Of a DNA stretch of 64,000 bases, positions 34,689 to 43,674 are shown in pieces. The translations under genes and the position numbers were made by a program. The notes under the pieces were generated by a model that was given only the letters and a program-made list of their open reading frames with translations, searched no databases and was not told where the DNA came from. Origin of the DNA: an uncultured Pelagibacteraceae bacterium (GTDB lineage Bacteria; Pseudomonadota; Alphaproteobacteria; Pelagibacterales; Pelagibacteraceae); assembly GCA_902624465.1 (NCBI GenBank), contig CACNXP010000002.1:42264-106263 (forward strand), given 5' to 3'. Within the stretch, counting starts at the first letter, position 1. Each line of letters opens with the position of its first letter.

Positions 34689-35673
34689 ATAATTTTTTTT
34701 TTATTTGTTCAAAAACATCATTCGGTCGAAGTTTTTTCATTCCCTCTCTCTTTCTTGTCCAAATATTATCAATATAATCAGGCGGTGTTATTGGTTCAAT
34801 TTTACTATATTTTAATTCACTCACAGGATCATTAGCTATAAGACCAAAGGTTTTAACACCTAAAGCAGCAGATAAGTTTAAAGGTCCAGAATTATTTCCA
34901 AGGAAAAAATCTGAATTTTTTATTGCCAATATAATTCCCTGTAGATCTTTACTTGAGCAATCAATAAAATAATCTTTATTTGACTCAGAAATTATTTTTT
35001 TTGCAATATGAGATTTTTCTGGGCTACAAACAAGATATACGTAATCAAATAATTGTTTTTTGGACAAGAGATCTGCAAGTTCGATAAAATCTTCTTCATA
35101 CCACATCTTGTAATCCTCAAAAGAGTCAACTCCAAAAGCAATTTTCCTTCCATCAAATATAAGGTCTGCATTGTTTTTTTTGAGACTTTCAAAATCAATT
35201 TCTAAATTTGGATATTTGTCTTCAATATTTATTGAATTAATTTTGAGCAATTTTTGAGATCTTTCTGAATAATTTAGTTTTAAATCTTCTTCATCAAGAA
35301 AATTTTTTACTGTTAGCCATTTCTTTTGATTCTTAAATCCTGGTCCAATTATATTTTGAATTTTTGCAAATTTGGCAGCAATTGCAGGTTTATTAACTTT
35401 ATCTAATATATAAACAAAATCGTATTTTTCTGATTTGAATATTTTTGTTAATTTTAATACATCAATCCAATAAAATAAACCTTTTCTGAAATCATTATAG
35501 AAAATTTGATTAATATGCTTAAGGTCTTTTAGTATATTTTGAGCTTGGGTTTTTTCTCTAACAATTAAATCTATATTTGTCTGATGATGTTGACTAATCG
35601 CTTTAATGTAGGGTAATTGCCAAATTAAATCACCTAATTTATGATGAGTATAAACAATACAAATTTTTTTCAT
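34687..35673 (-). CDS. Glycosyltransferase family 9 (heptosyltransferase-like)
   Basis: A 328-residue GT-B fold protein related to ADP-heptose:LPS heptosyltransferases. The start (HHKLGDLIWQLPYIKAI) and the C-terminal donor site (DFFLGNNSGPLNLSAALGVKTFGLI near 265) are the family signatures, shown here as LGNNSGPLNLSAALG. GT9 enzymes add heptose or other sugars to lipid A core or surface glycans on the cytoplasmic face. Sugar specificity cannot be judged. It stands alone, ending within the amtB terminator. Confidence 0.87.
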   Translation of the reverse strand: MKKICIVYTHHKLGDLIWQLPYIKAISQHHQTNIDLIVREKTQAQNILKDLKHINQIFYNDFRKGLFYWIDVLKLTKIFKSEKYDFVYILDKVNKPAIAAKFAKIQNIIGPGFKNQKKWLTVKNFLDEEDLKLNYSERSQKLLKINSINIEDKYPNLEIDFESLKKNNADLIFDGRKIAFGVDSFEDYKMWYEEDFIELADLLSKKQLFDYVYLVCSPEKSHIAKKIISESNKDYFIDCSSKDLQGIILAIKNSDFFLGNNSGPLNLSAALGVKTFGLIANDPVSELKYSKIEPITPPDYIDNIWTRKREGMKKLRPNDVFEQIKKKL

Positions 35674-35720
35674 TTTTTATTTATGTGATTTTAAAAAAAC
35701 TATATAATAAATTTAGTTTT

Positions 35721-36104
35721 ATGAATATAAAATCATCAAAAACACTTGTTACAGAAGCCTTAGGTGAAATTAAAACAATTTCACCAGACGAAGCATTATC
35801 AATGATGAATGCAGATAAATGTAATTTAATTGATATAAGAGATATAAGAGAACTAGAAAGAGATGGGCGAGTTGAAAGTTCAAATCATATTCCCCGAGGA
35901 ATGTTAGAGTTTTGGCTAGATCCTGATAGTCCATATTTCAAAGATGGTAAACTGGATATGAATAAGGAAATGGTTCTTTTTTGTGCTGGCGGTATGAGAT
36001 CAGCTTTAGCTGCAAAAACATTAAAAGATATGGGTTTTGAAAAAGTTTCACATATTGATGGTGGTTTTGGGGCTATAAAAAATAGTAAATTTAAGATTGT
36101 TTAA
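35721..36104 (+). CDS. Rhodanese-domain protein
   Basis: A 127-residue single rhodanese domain. LIDIRDIRELERDGRVE is the N-terminal loop and LFCAGGMRSALAAKTL near 97 holds the persulfide-forming cysteine loop (C-A-G-G-M-R). The ATG at 35721 is chosen; an in-frame upstream GTG at 35685 lies too close to the divergent gene. Rhodaneses carry sulfane sulfur. Its stop region overlaps the convergent DsbA-like gene by four bases. Confidence 0.88.
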   Translation: MNIKSSKTLVTEALGEIKTISPDEALSMMNADKCNLIDIRDIRELERDGRVESSNHIPRGMLEFWLDPDSPYFKDGKLDMNKEMVLFCAGGMRSALAAKTLKDMGFEKVSHIDGGFGAIKNSKFKIV

Positions 36105-36685
36105 GAAATGCACTCTTCTAAAGCATATTCAAGTCTATCTTGTCCCCAAAAAAGTTTGTTGTCGACTATAAAAGTTGGAGCACCAAACACGTCTAGTTGA
36201 AAAGCCTTATCAGTTAAATTTTTTAATTCATCTTTTACCTTCTGGTCACTTATATCCAATAAAAACTTTTTTTTATCAATTTTACAACTATCCAAAATTT
36301 CGTTTAAATTAGCTTCTACTGATATATCAACGTTATTTTTCCAATAGGCATCAAAACAACTATCAAAATATTCATTTTTTTTATTTGCATCAATTGAAAT
36401 AAATCCTCTCATCAAATATAAAGTATTAATTGGAAATTTTTCATTCCATTTGAATGATATATTATTTTTTTTAGCTATAATTTCACAATCATTTTTCATA
36501 TTTTTCATTTTACGTTCATTAAAAGCAGGAGCAGTTATGCTGCCTAATTTATGTAAACCACCAAGCAAAATAGGTTTATAGTTAAAATTAATTTTATTTT
36601 TATCCTGCATTGATTTAATTTTTTTATAAGCGATGTAAGAGTATGGGCTAATAAAATCGAAGTAAAAATCGATTGTTTTACTCAT
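36101..36685 (-). CDS. 2-hydroxychromene-2-carboxylate isomerase family (DsbA-like)
   Basis: A 194-residue thioredoxin-fold protein of the HCCA isomerase/GST-kappa group. IDFYFDFISPYSYIAYKKI at the start has the conserved serine in place of the DsbA CxxC; FGAPTFIVDNKLFWGQDRLE near 167 is the cis-Pro region. Members act in aromatic degradation or as glutathione-linked enzymes; substrate here unknown. It overlaps the upstream ABA4-like gene by eight bases, so they form an operon. Confidence 0.87.
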   Translation of the reverse strand: MSKTIDFYFDFISPYSYIAYKKIKSMQDKNKINFNYKPILLGGLHKLGSITAPAFNERKMKNMKNDCEIIAKKNNISFKWNEKFPINTLYLMRGFISIDANKKNEYFDSCFDAYWKNNVDISVEANLNEILDSCKIDKKKFLLDISDQKVKDELKNLTDKAFQLDVFGAPTFIVDNKLFWGQDRLEYALEECIS

Positions 36686-37151
36686 ATAGATTAATACTTT
36701 TTGCGTAAAATATTCTAATTAGCCAATAAATAAAAATACCCAAAGGACCAATTAAATACGTTATGATTAATGGTACCGCGACTAGAATTTTTCCTATTAA
36801 TAATTTTTGAGAGTCTCTTACAATCCATCCACCAACAAATAAATTGATTGATAAAAAATGTATCCAAAACAATATTAGGAAAGTGTTACTTGTAAATAGA
36901 TTTGATAGATTACTTATGCTCAAATATAATTCAAAATTACTATCAAAATCATAAGTATTTAAATAAGCTTTATAAAGCACAAATATATAAGACCCTCCAA
37001 GTAAAATTATTGGAAAAATAGAAGTAACGAAATATTTTGTAAAATTTGACTGAGGAAAAAATATTAATGTTAACCAAAATGGCAAAACACCTAAATTCAC
37101 CCAAAAGTAGAGAATTTCAATTGTAAAGTAAGTAAAAATTTGTTCGATCAT
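36678..37151 (-). CDS. ABA4-like (DUF4281) membrane protein
   Basis: A 157-residue membrane protein with about four transmembrane segments. The pattern VLPFWLTLIFFPQS near 20, then LFWIHFLSINLFVGGWIVRD near 98, and LIGPLGIFIYWLIR near the end matches the ABA4-like family, named after the plant neoxanthin-pathway protein. Start is ATG 37151; the longer frame to 37394 runs antisense over recX and is not used. Bacterial members have no proven function; a link to carotenoid or retinal metabolism is only suggested by the family name. Confidence 0.75.
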   Translation of the reverse strand: MIEQIFTYFTIEILYFWVNLGVLPFWLTLIFFPQSNFTKYFVTSIFPIILLGGSYIFVLYKAYLNTYDFDSNFELYLSISNLSNLFTSNTFLILFWIHFLSINLFVGGWIVRDSQKLLIGKILVAVPLIITYLIGPLGIFIYWLIRIFYAKSINLYE

Positions 37152-37179
37152 TTTAAATAATATTATATTAAATCTCACA

Positions 37180-37743
37180 ATGATTCCTATAAGAAATAAA
37201 AGAAAAACTTTACAAGTAACTGTAGATGAGATGAGGAACTTTGCTTTAGCATATGTAGATAAATATGCCCCATCTAAACAACAATTAAGAACATATTTGT
37301 TAAAAAAGTATCTAAAATTATCTGTTCCAAATGTAAAAAAACAAGATGTTACAAATTTAATAGATATTGTTTTATCTGATTTAGAAAAAAGCAAATTTAT
37401 TAATGATAAATTTTATTCAGAAAGCAAAGCAAAAAGTATGATCCGCAGGGGAAATTCAATAAATAAAATAAGAAATTACCTTATTGGTAAAGGTGTGAAT
37501 GATCAATTTATAAAAGATACTGTTAATAAAATAAATGAAGATAATTCTGATCAAGATTTTTTTTCAGCTATAAAGATTTGCAAAAAGAAAAGAATTGGAC
37601 CAGCAAGAACTGAGGATAATAGACCTTTGTTCTTTAAAAAAGATATTTCTTTATTAGCAAGAAATGGTTTCGATTTTGAAACTTCAAAAAAGGTAATGGA
37701 ATTAGAAAAAGATGATTATCTCAAGATAATTAAGTTACTTTGA
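37180..37743 (+). CDS. recX: RecX-family recombination regulator
   Basis: A 187-residue helical RecX-like protein, which in other bacteria inhibits RecA filaments. Supporting segments are ALAYVDKYAPSKQQLRTYL (residues 22-40), INDKFYSESKAKSMIRRG near 80 and FFKKDISLLARNGFDFETSKKVM near 150, given here only in part. Three-helix repeats are evident. recA is not next to it. Divergent from the ABA4-like gene with 28 bases between, so their promoters must overlap. Confidence 0.8.
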   Translation: MIPIRNKRKTLQVTVDEMRNFALAYVDKYAPSKQQLRTYLLKKYLKLSVPNVKKQDVTNLIDIVLSDLEKSKFINDKFYSESKAKSMIRRGNSINKIRNYLIGKGVNDQFIKDTVNKINEDNSDQDFFSAIKICKKKRIGPARTEDNRPLFFKKDISLLARNGFDFETSKKVMELEKDDYLKIIKLL

Positions 37744-37878
37744 TTTTTTTTTCTTTTCATCTTCAACTAATTTATTGATTTTATTTCTTATAGTATTTTT
37801 GACGTAAACAAATACTAGTAAACCAAAAATAGATACTGATACAATAATTATCAATATAGTTCTTAGTTGTTCATCCAT
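37735..37878 (-). CDS. Small membrane protein downstream of cysQ
   Basis: A 47-residue protein: acidic start MDEQLRT, one transmembrane segment (about 7-27) and a Lys-rich cytoplasmic tail ending EDEKKKKSK. Its ATG overlaps the cysQ stop as ATGGATGA (eight-base overlap), matching the DUF3553-cysQ junction, which is strong evidence for a coupled third gene. It resembles CcmD-like or other single-span membrane proteins in shape only. Confidence 0.6.
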   Translation of the reverse strand: MDEQLRTILIIIVSVSIFGLLVFVYVKNTIRNKINKLVEDEKKKKSK

Positions 37879-38650
37879 ATTTAATGTCTTTACTTTTTAA
37901 AATTAAACTTGGGTTTTTAAAATTTTTTTTTCCATATGAAATCTCATTACCCTCGAAATCTGTTATTATTCCACCCGCATGTTTTAAAATTGCATGACCA
38001 GCGGCTATATCCCATTCACAGGCTCTGGGCTCTGCAACATAACCATCATATTCCCCAGCAGCAATTACACAAAATTTGAGAGAACTTTTCATTTTAACAA
38101 ATTTTTTAACATTTAATTTTTTATGTATTTTCTCTATTTCTGGTTTAATTTTATTTGAATAAGATACAAATTTAATTTCATCTTTTTTAAAATTTTTAGA
38201 ACAATCTAACTGAATTTTCTTATCATTTACAATTTCATATGCATTATTTTCCCCATAGGAATAAAACATTCTTTTCTTTGAAGGTGCATAGATTAATCCA
38301 CCAGCTGGTTTTTTGTTGATTATCAAACCTGCATTTATTGTGAATTCTTCTAAATCATTAATATAATCATATGTACCGTCTATTGGGTCAACTAACCAAA
38401 AATCTTTTAAATCATTAATGGATTTGTTGTCAGCAGTTTCTTCTGAAACAATTGGTAAATGTGGAGTAATTTCTTTAATTTTTTCTGTAACAATCTTATT
38501 AACTTCTAGATCACCATTGCTGACTGGTGTGTTATCAGATTTAATTTTTTTAATTAAGCCTTTGTCTCTTAATTCGAGACAAACTTTTCCAGCATATAAA
38601 AAAGTATCGATTAAACTTTCAACTATCTCTTTTTTATCTACGTTATTCAT
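37871..38650 (-). CDS. cysQ: CysQ-type 3'(2'),5'-bisphosphate nucleotidase (inositol monophosphatase family)
   Basis: A 259-residue metal-dependent phosphatase. The family signatures are VSEETADN near 70, WLVDPIDGTYDYI near 87 and EWDIAAGHAILKHAGG near 213. CysQ recycles PAP formed in sulfate assimilation or from CoA/ACP metabolism; SAR11 lacks assimilatory sulfate reduction, so here PAP from holo-ACP synthesis is the likelier source. Flanked by genes that overlap it by eight bases on each side. Confidence 0.88.
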   Translation of the reverse strand: MNNVDKKEIVESLIDTFLYAGKVCLELRDKGLIKKIKSDNTPVSNGDLEVNKIVTEKIKEITPHLPIVSEETADNKSINDLKDFWLVDPIDGTYDYINDLEEFTINAGLIINKKPAGGLIYAPSKKRMFYSYGENNAYEIVNDKKIQLDCSKNFKKDEIKFVSYSNKIKPEIEKIHKKLNVKKFVKMKSSLKFCVIAAGEYDGYVAEPRACEWDIAAGHAILKHAGGIITDFEGNEISYGKKNFKNPSLILKSKDIKYG

Positions 38651-38813
38651 TTAATTTTATTAATTCTATATTTTTTGCATTTATTACTTTTTTTCCTACA
38701 TTTTCAAAATTTACTGTCACTCTTTCTTTGATTATCGACTGCACTTGCCCAATTCCCCAGTCTTTTTTATTGGGATTTAACACTTTGTCGCCTGGCTCAA
38801 AATCTAAAATCAT
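38643..38813 (-). CDS. DUF3553 small protein
   Basis: A 56-residue DUF3553 protein: [20 protein letters not shown] followed by [11 protein letters not shown], a small beta-barrel similar to the domain at the end of UvrD/CarD-like proteins. Found by reading the minus strand of the apparent gap before mnmA. The start is ATG 38813; the stop overlaps the cysQ ATG as ATGAATAA. DUF3553 proteins are of unknown function, possibly nucleic-acid or polymerase interacting by analogy of fold. Confidence 0.85.
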   Translation of the reverse strand: MILDFEPGDKVLNPNKKDWGIGQVQSIIKERVTVNFENVGKKVINAKNIELIKLNE

Positions 38814-38854
38814 TTCATTTTATTTATAGTAGAAATGGGTATAAATACCACCAA

Positions 38855-39973
38855 ATGAATAGCGAATTAAACTCAATTGGTATCAACAAAAAACCTTCTG
38901 ATACTAAAATAGTTGTAGCAATGTCAGGTGGAGTAGACTCATCTACCGTGGCAGGCATGATGAAAAAAGAAGGGTATAACGTTGTTGGAATTACTCTTAA
39001 ACTTTACGATGACGGTAAAGAAGCAAAAAATGCAAAACAATGCTGTTCAGGTCAGGATATTATGGATGCCAAAAGAGTTGCAAATAAATTGAATATTGAT
39101 CACAAAATTCTGTATTATCAAAATAAGTTTAAACAAGGTGTAATAGACAACTTTGTAGATAGTTATTTAAAAGGTGAAACACCAATTCCATGTGTTCAAT
39201 GTAATCAAACCGTAAAATTTAAAGACTTGTTTGAAGTATCCAAAGATCTTAGTGCAGATGCGCTAGTCACTGGTCATTATGTAAAAAGCATTACTAATAA
39301 TAATACTACTAACATGTATAGAGCTATTGATGAAAATAGAGATCAAAGTTATTTTTTATTCAACACAACAAGAGAACAATTAGATTATCTAAGATTTCCT
39401 CTTGGAGGATTATTAAAGGAAGAAACAAGAGATATTGCAAAAAAACTTGAATTAAATGTTGCAGATAAACCAGATAGTCAAGATATCTGTTTTGTGCCTA
39501 GTGGTGATTATGCTTCAGTAATTCAAAAATTTAAACCCGACTCTTTTAAGAAAGGCAATATCAAAGATCTTAATGGTAAGGTTATTGGTGTACATGATGG
39601 AATAATAAATTTTACAATTGGTCAAAGAAAAGGGATAAGAGTTTCAGATAAAAACCCATTATATGTTTTAAAGATAAATGCAGAAAAAAATGAAATCATA
39701 GTTGGATCTAAAGAAAATTTAGGTAAAAAATTTATATCATTGCAAAATGTCAATCTATTAAGTGATAAGACTGAATTTGAAAAAGATATTTTTGTTAAAG
39801 TAAGATCAACAGGTAAATTATTAAATGCAAAAGTTAATTTAATTGGCCAAAATGATGCTGAAGTCAATTTACTTAACTCAGAAGATGGAATATCTCCAGG
39901 ACAAGCTTGTGTATTTTACAAGACTGATAAAGAAGGTTTTAAAGTATTAGGTGGTGGCTGGATTAAAGAATAA
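38855..39973 (+). CDS. mnmA: tRNA-specific 2-thiouridylase MnmA
   Basis: MnmA puts sulfur on U34 of Lys, Glu and Gln tRNAs. The 372-residue protein has the PP-loop AMSGGVDSS near 23, catalytic cysteines in [11 protein letters not shown] near 113 and [12 protein letters not shown] near 209, GHYVK and the C-terminal beta-barrel ending [11 protein letters not shown]. It needs a persulfide donor such as a desulfurase like SufS. Divergent from the DUF3553-cysQ operon with 41 bases between. Confidence 0.97.
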   Translation: MNSELNSIGINKKPSDTKIVVAMSGGVDSSTVAGMMKKEGYNVVGITLKLYDDGKEAKNAKQCCSGQDIMDAKRVANKLNIDHKILYYQNKFKQGVIDNFVDSYLKGETPIPCVQCNQTVKFKDLFEVSKDLSADALVTGHYVKSITNNNTTNMYRAIDENRDQSYFLFNTTREQLDYLRFPLGGLLKEETRDIAKKLELNVADKPDSQDICFVPSGDYASVIQKFKPDSFKKGNIKDLNGKVIGVHDGIINFTIGQRKGIRVSDKNPLYVLKINAEKNEIIVGSKENLGKKFISLQNVNLLSDKTEFEKDIFVKVRSTGKLLNAKVNLIGQNDAEVNLLNSEDGISPGQACVFYKTDKEGFKVLGGGWIKE

Positions 39974-39974
39974 T

Positions 39975-40058
39975 CTACTTTTTTTTATTCTTTTTTCGAG
40001 CTCTTCTTTTTTTAGAGCCCATTTTTCTTCGGCCTCTATGTTTTTTTGGGTAACTCAT
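39975..40058 (-). CDS. 27-residue basic peptide, possible gene
   Basis: An open frame from ATG 40058 to TAG 39975 encodes a peptide starting MSYPKKHRGRRKMG and ending KKRRARKKNKKK, with 18 or more Lys/Arg. AGGA lies just upstream of the ATG on this strand. Such short Arg/Lys-rich peptides include small ribosomal proteins, but I do not recognise this one as a known family. It fits tightly between the mnmA stop (39973) and the metC promoter region. Could be a chance frame. Confidence 0.4.
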   Translation of the reverse strand: MSYPKKHRGRRKMGSKKRRARKKNKKK

Positions 40059-40131
40059 TTAATCCTATTCATTAATTTATTGAATTTCATAGTGGGATAT
40101 AGCATTGTCTCAAAAGCTTATCAAATTTTTT

Positions 40132-41307
40132 ATGTCAAAATCTTTTAAAACATTTTTAAAGCATACAGCTAAAGATTTTCACAATCAGTCTGTAAACCCG
40201 CCAGTGGTAAGAGCATCAACTATCATTTTCAAGTCGATGAAAGATATTAGAAAAACTCAAAATAAAGCGAGGAAAGATCCAACAGGCGGTCATTTTGATT
40301 ATGGTAGGCAAGGAACATCTACAACTCATATTCTCTCAAAAATTTTAACAAAGTTAGAGGAATCTTATCATGTTTTTTTAACACCAACAGGTTTTGGCTC
40401 TATCTTTTTGGCCCTGTTTAGTATTTTAAGGCCTGGGGATGAAATTATTGTTTCAGATCCCACTTATAAACCAACAAGAAGATTAACAGAAGATTATTTA
40501 AAAGATTTTAATATTAAGACAATTTTTTATAATCCTCATGATCTTAAATCTCTTAAGAACAACATCACCAAAAATACTAAAATGATATTTGTTGAAAATC
40601 CAGGGAGTAATACTTTTGATTTTCAGGATTTAAAAAAGATTATTTCAATTGCGAAAAATAGAAAAATTTTTACAGCAATAGATAACACATGGGCAACACC
40701 TTATTTTTTTAAACCAATTAAATTAGGTTTTGATATGTCAATAGTCTCAGCAACTAAATATTACTCTGGTCATTCTGATGTCATGGGTGGAAGTTTAGCT
40801 GTAAATAAACGTGCATTTAAAAAAGTTCAATTAGGTGAAAGAATTTCAGGATTAAGATTGGGTCCAGATGATGCTTATTTAATCACAAGAGGTTTAAGAA
40901 CTCTCGACGTAAGACTTGATAAACATCAAGAAAATGCAAAAAAAGTTTCAGCTTTTTTATCAAAAAATAAAAAAGTAAAACTGCTTTACCCCTACAAAAA
41001 GAATTCACAAAACTACAGAATGTGGAAAAAATATTATTCAGGAGCATCAGGTTTGATGGGGTTAAAAATAAAGTCTCGTAATAAAACCTCTGTTCTTAAA
41101 TTTGTAAATTCATTAAAACTTTTTGGTTACGGATATAGTTGGGGTGGTTTTGAAAGTTTGGCGCTTCATCAAGGAAGTCTAGAAATAGGAAATAGAAAGT
41201 TTTTAAACTTGGCAAAAGATGAACACTTAGTAAGATTACATATAGGGTTAGAAGATCCAAATGATCTAATTGCTGATTTAAAACAAGCATTAAGACATTT
41301 AAGATGA
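40132..41307 (+). CDS. metC: Cystathionine beta-lyase/Cys-Met metabolism PLP enzyme
   Basis: A 391-residue PLP enzyme of the trans-sulfuration family. Seen: VNPPVVRASTIIF near residue 20, DYGRQGTSTTH near 58, GFGSIFLALFSIL, and the PLP-lysine region SIVSATKYYSGHSDVMGG near 205. The alphaproteobacterial cystathionine beta-lyase subgroup fits best; gamma-synthases and sulfhydrylases are alternatives. The ATG at 40132 is preferred over the TTG at 40105. It overlaps the MFS gene by four bases. Confidence 0.88.
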   Translation: MSKSFKTFLKHTAKDFHNQSVNPPVVRASTIIFKSMKDIRKTQNKARKDPTGGHFDYGRQGTSTTHILSKILTKLEESYHVFLTPTGFGSIFLALFSILRPGDEIIVSDPTYKPTRRLTEDYLKDFNIKTIFYNPHDLKSLKNNITKNTKMIFVENPGSNTFDFQDLKKIISIAKNRKIFTAIDNTWATPYFFKPIKLGFDMSIVSATKYYSGHSDVMGGSLAVNKRAFKKVQLGERISGLRLGPDDAYLITRGLRTLDVRLDKHQENAKKVSAFLSKNKKVKLLYPYKKNSQNYRMWKKYYSGASGLMGLKIKSRNKTSVLKFVNSLKLFGYGYSWGGFESLALHQGSLEIGNRKFLNLAKDEHLVRLHIGLEDPNDLIADLKQALRHLR

Positions 41308-42524
41308 CCTCAGAAAAATTCTTTCACTCTAGAACTGCAATAGTTACTTTATTTGCTGCATGTTTAGTTGTTTTGATATCACTTGGTGTAAGACAAACTT
41401 TTGGTTTGTTTTTCATGGACTTCAACGAAAGTTTAAAAATAAGTAATACTGCTTTTGGTTTTGCTATTGGATTGCAAATGTTAATGTGGGGAATAACAGG
41501 ACCAATCTTTGGAGCAATAGCTGATAAGTATGGTGGTCATATTGCAATAATTTCAGCATTTATTTTTTATGCTGCGGGTATTTTCTTTCTTTACACGGGT
41601 CCTAATACAGGAATTTTTTTTCAAATTCATATGGGGCTTCTTATAGGGATAGGTCTTGGGGGAACAGCAATAAGTATCCCCATGTCAATTGTAGGAAAAC
41701 ACTTCCCATTATCTACAAGAACTATTGCAATGAGTTTTGTTACTGCGTTAGGATCTTTTGGTTATTTTTTATCACCAATTTTTACAAGTTATTCTTTAAA
41801 TGAATTCGGCTGGAATTATACTTTATATGTTTTTGGTTTGTTACTAATAGTTGGTTTAATAGCAGCATATTTTGTTAGGTCTCCATCTGACTCAGAAAGA
41901 ATAGAACAAAATTCTGAACAATCATTTTCAGAAGCACTTAAAGAGGCTTTTAATACGAAAAGTTATGTTCTACTTGTCTCTGGTTTTTTTGTTTGTGGTT
42001 TTCATATAACGCTAGTTGGTACACATGTGCCAAAATATGTGATCGATAGAGGGCTCGAAGACTGGACTGCGGCAGCAATTTTATCATTGATAGGTTTGTT
42101 TAATATATTCGGTTCTTTACTAAGTGGATATCTATCTGCAAAAATGAGTAAAAAGATTATTTTAAGTGCAATTTATTTCTTAAGAGGTGTATCGATTGTC
42201 TTTTTTATATTCATGCCAGCAAGTAATATTTCTGCGTTTATTTTTGGGGCAAGCTTTGGATTTTTATGGCTATCTACCGTTCCTGCTACCAGCGGGATTG
42301 TCGCTCATCTATTTGGAACAAAATATTTGGGTTTGTTATATGGAATAGTATTTTTAAGTCATCAAATAGGATCATTTTTTGGAGCTTATTTAGGCGGTTT
42401 GTTTCATGACACCTATGGTTCATATGACTATGCGTGGTATTTAGCAATTGCATTATCCATTTTTGCAGCAATAATTCATTTACCAATTAGAGAAGAACCA
42501 GTTTTGAGACTTAAAACAGAATAA
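41304..42524 (+). CDS. MFS transporter
   Basis: A 406-residue major facilitator permease with 12 predicted transmembrane segments. The GVRQTFGLFFMDF start and the loop GAIADKYGGHIAI (MFS A-motif form GxxADrxG) are clear; the RQTFGLF beginning is common in monocarboxylate/oxalate-formate-type MFS proteins of alphaproteobacteria. Overlaps metC by ATGA, hinting that it moves an amino acid or sulfur compound, but the substrate is unknown. Confidence 0.88.
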   Translation: MTSEKFFHSRTAIVTLFAACLVVLISLGVRQTFGLFFMDFNESLKISNTAFGFAIGLQMLMWGITGPIFGAIADKYGGHIAIISAFIFYAAGIFFLYTGPNTGIFFQIHMGLLIGIGLGGTAISIPMSIVGKHFPLSTRTIAMSFVTALGSFGYFLSPIFTSYSLNEFGWNYTLYVFGLLLIVGLIAAYFVRSPSDSERIEQNSEQSFSEALKEAFNTKSYVLLVSGFFVCGFHITLVGTHVPKYVIDRGLEDWTAAAILSLIGLFNIFGSLLSGYLSAKMSKKIILSAIYFLRGVSIVFFIFMPASNISAFIFGASFGFLWLSTVPATSGIVAHLFGTKYLGLLYGIVFLSHQIGSFFGAYLGGLFHDTYGSYDYAWYLAIALSIFAAIIHLPIREEPVLRLKTE

Positions 42525-42525
42525 A

Positions 42526-43674
42526 TTGAATAAACTAAATCAATTAGCGGAAATACATCAATCAGGAAAACCCTATATAATTTATAAATCTCAAAAAGGA
42601 TTTAATCTTTTTACTAATTTTTCACAAAAGATTATTTTAAGTAAAAAAAATATAAAAAGTTTTCTTAATAAAAAAAATAGATATAAATCTAAAAATACTG
42701 ATCTCTTTATTGGCTTCTTTGGATATGAGTTATTAAATAATTTGATTGATATTAAAGTTCCAAAACAAAAAAATTTTAATTTTCCAAAAGGTATTTTTTA
42801 CAAACCAGAAAAAAAAATAAAACTAAGCAATAGCCTGAGATATAACAAAAAAAGCTATGAGTCAGGAAATTTTAAAATTAATATCAATAGAAAAAATTAT
42901 AGAAAAATATTTAATAGATTTAAGAAAAAAATAAAAAGCGGCGAAACATATCAAATTAAAATTTGTACAAAATATAAAACTCGATCAAAAATTGATCCAT
43001 TAGATTTTTTTTCAAGATTATCTAGTACAAATTTAGCACCAGAGGCTTTTATGATTAAAGATAATAATTACTCAATAATAAGTTGCTCTCCTGAAAATTT
43101 AATCACAAAAACAGGAAGCAATATATCAACAAAACCTATAGCTGGGACTGTTAAGAAAACTAACAACTTGAATAAATTAAAAGCATTAAATTATTTTAGA
43201 AAAAACATAAAAGAAACTAAAGAACATAATATGATAGTAGACATGGAAAGAAATGATCTATCAAGAATTTGTAAGGTTGGTTCTGTAAAGCTATCTAAAC
43301 AAAAAATTGTTGAGGAATATAAAGATCTTTTTCATTACGTAAGCCTAATTAGCGGAAAACTTAAAAAGAATATAAAAAATTTAGATATAATTAAAGCAAT
43401 GATGCCAGGTGGTTCTGTAATTGGATGTCCAAAGATAAGCACACTTAATCTTTTAAATAATCAGGAAAAGGAAAATAGAAATATTTACACTGGAAGCTTT
43501 GGCTATATAAAATTTAACGGTGATATGAGATTTAATATAATTATAAGATCAATATTAAATTATAAAAATATTTCTGAAATTTCAGTTGCCTCTGGTGTAG
43601 TTGTAGATAGCAACGCCAATCATGAATTTAACGAAAACTTTATTAAAGCCAAAGCGTTAATTGATTTATTTTAA
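42526..43674 (+). CDS. pabB: Chorismate-binding enzyme, aminodeoxychorismate synthase component I
   Basis: A 382-residue chorismate-utilising enzyme that with PabA makes 4-amino-4-deoxychorismate for folate. The chorismate domain is complete: GETYQIKICTKYKT near 143, TKPIAGTVKK near 204, EHNMIVDMERNDL near 237, PGGSVIGCPK near 295 and TGSFGYI. The motif PIAGT is the form of anthranilate synthase TrpE, whereas E. coli PabB has PIKGT; context with pabA and pabC favours PabB. The start appears to be TTG at 42526, since no ATG exists in the N-terminal 110 codons. Confidence 0.82.
   Translation: MNKLNQLAEIHQSGKPYIIYKSQKGFNLFTNFSQKIILSKKNIKSFLNKKNRYKSKNTDLFIGFFGYELLNNLIDIKVPKQKNFNFPKGIFYKPEKKIKLSNSLRYNKKSYESGNFKININRKNYRKIFNRFKKKIKSGETYQIKICTKYKTRSKIDPLDFFSRLSSTNLAPEAFMIKDNNYSIISCSPENLITKTGSNISTKPIAGTVKKTNNLNKLKALNYFRKNIKETKEHNMIVDMERNDLSRICKVGSVKLSKQKIVEEYKDLFHYVSLISGKLKKNIKNLDIIKAMMPGGSVIGCPKISTLNLLNNQEKENRNIYTGSFGYIKFNGDMRFNIIIRSILNYKNISEISVASGVVVDSNANHEFNENFIKAKALIDLF

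Noticed and set aside
36678..37394. Extended minus-strand frame of 238 residues for the ABA4-like gene
   Set aside because: The first 81 codons are antisense to recX and have no family similarity; the real start is ATG 37151.
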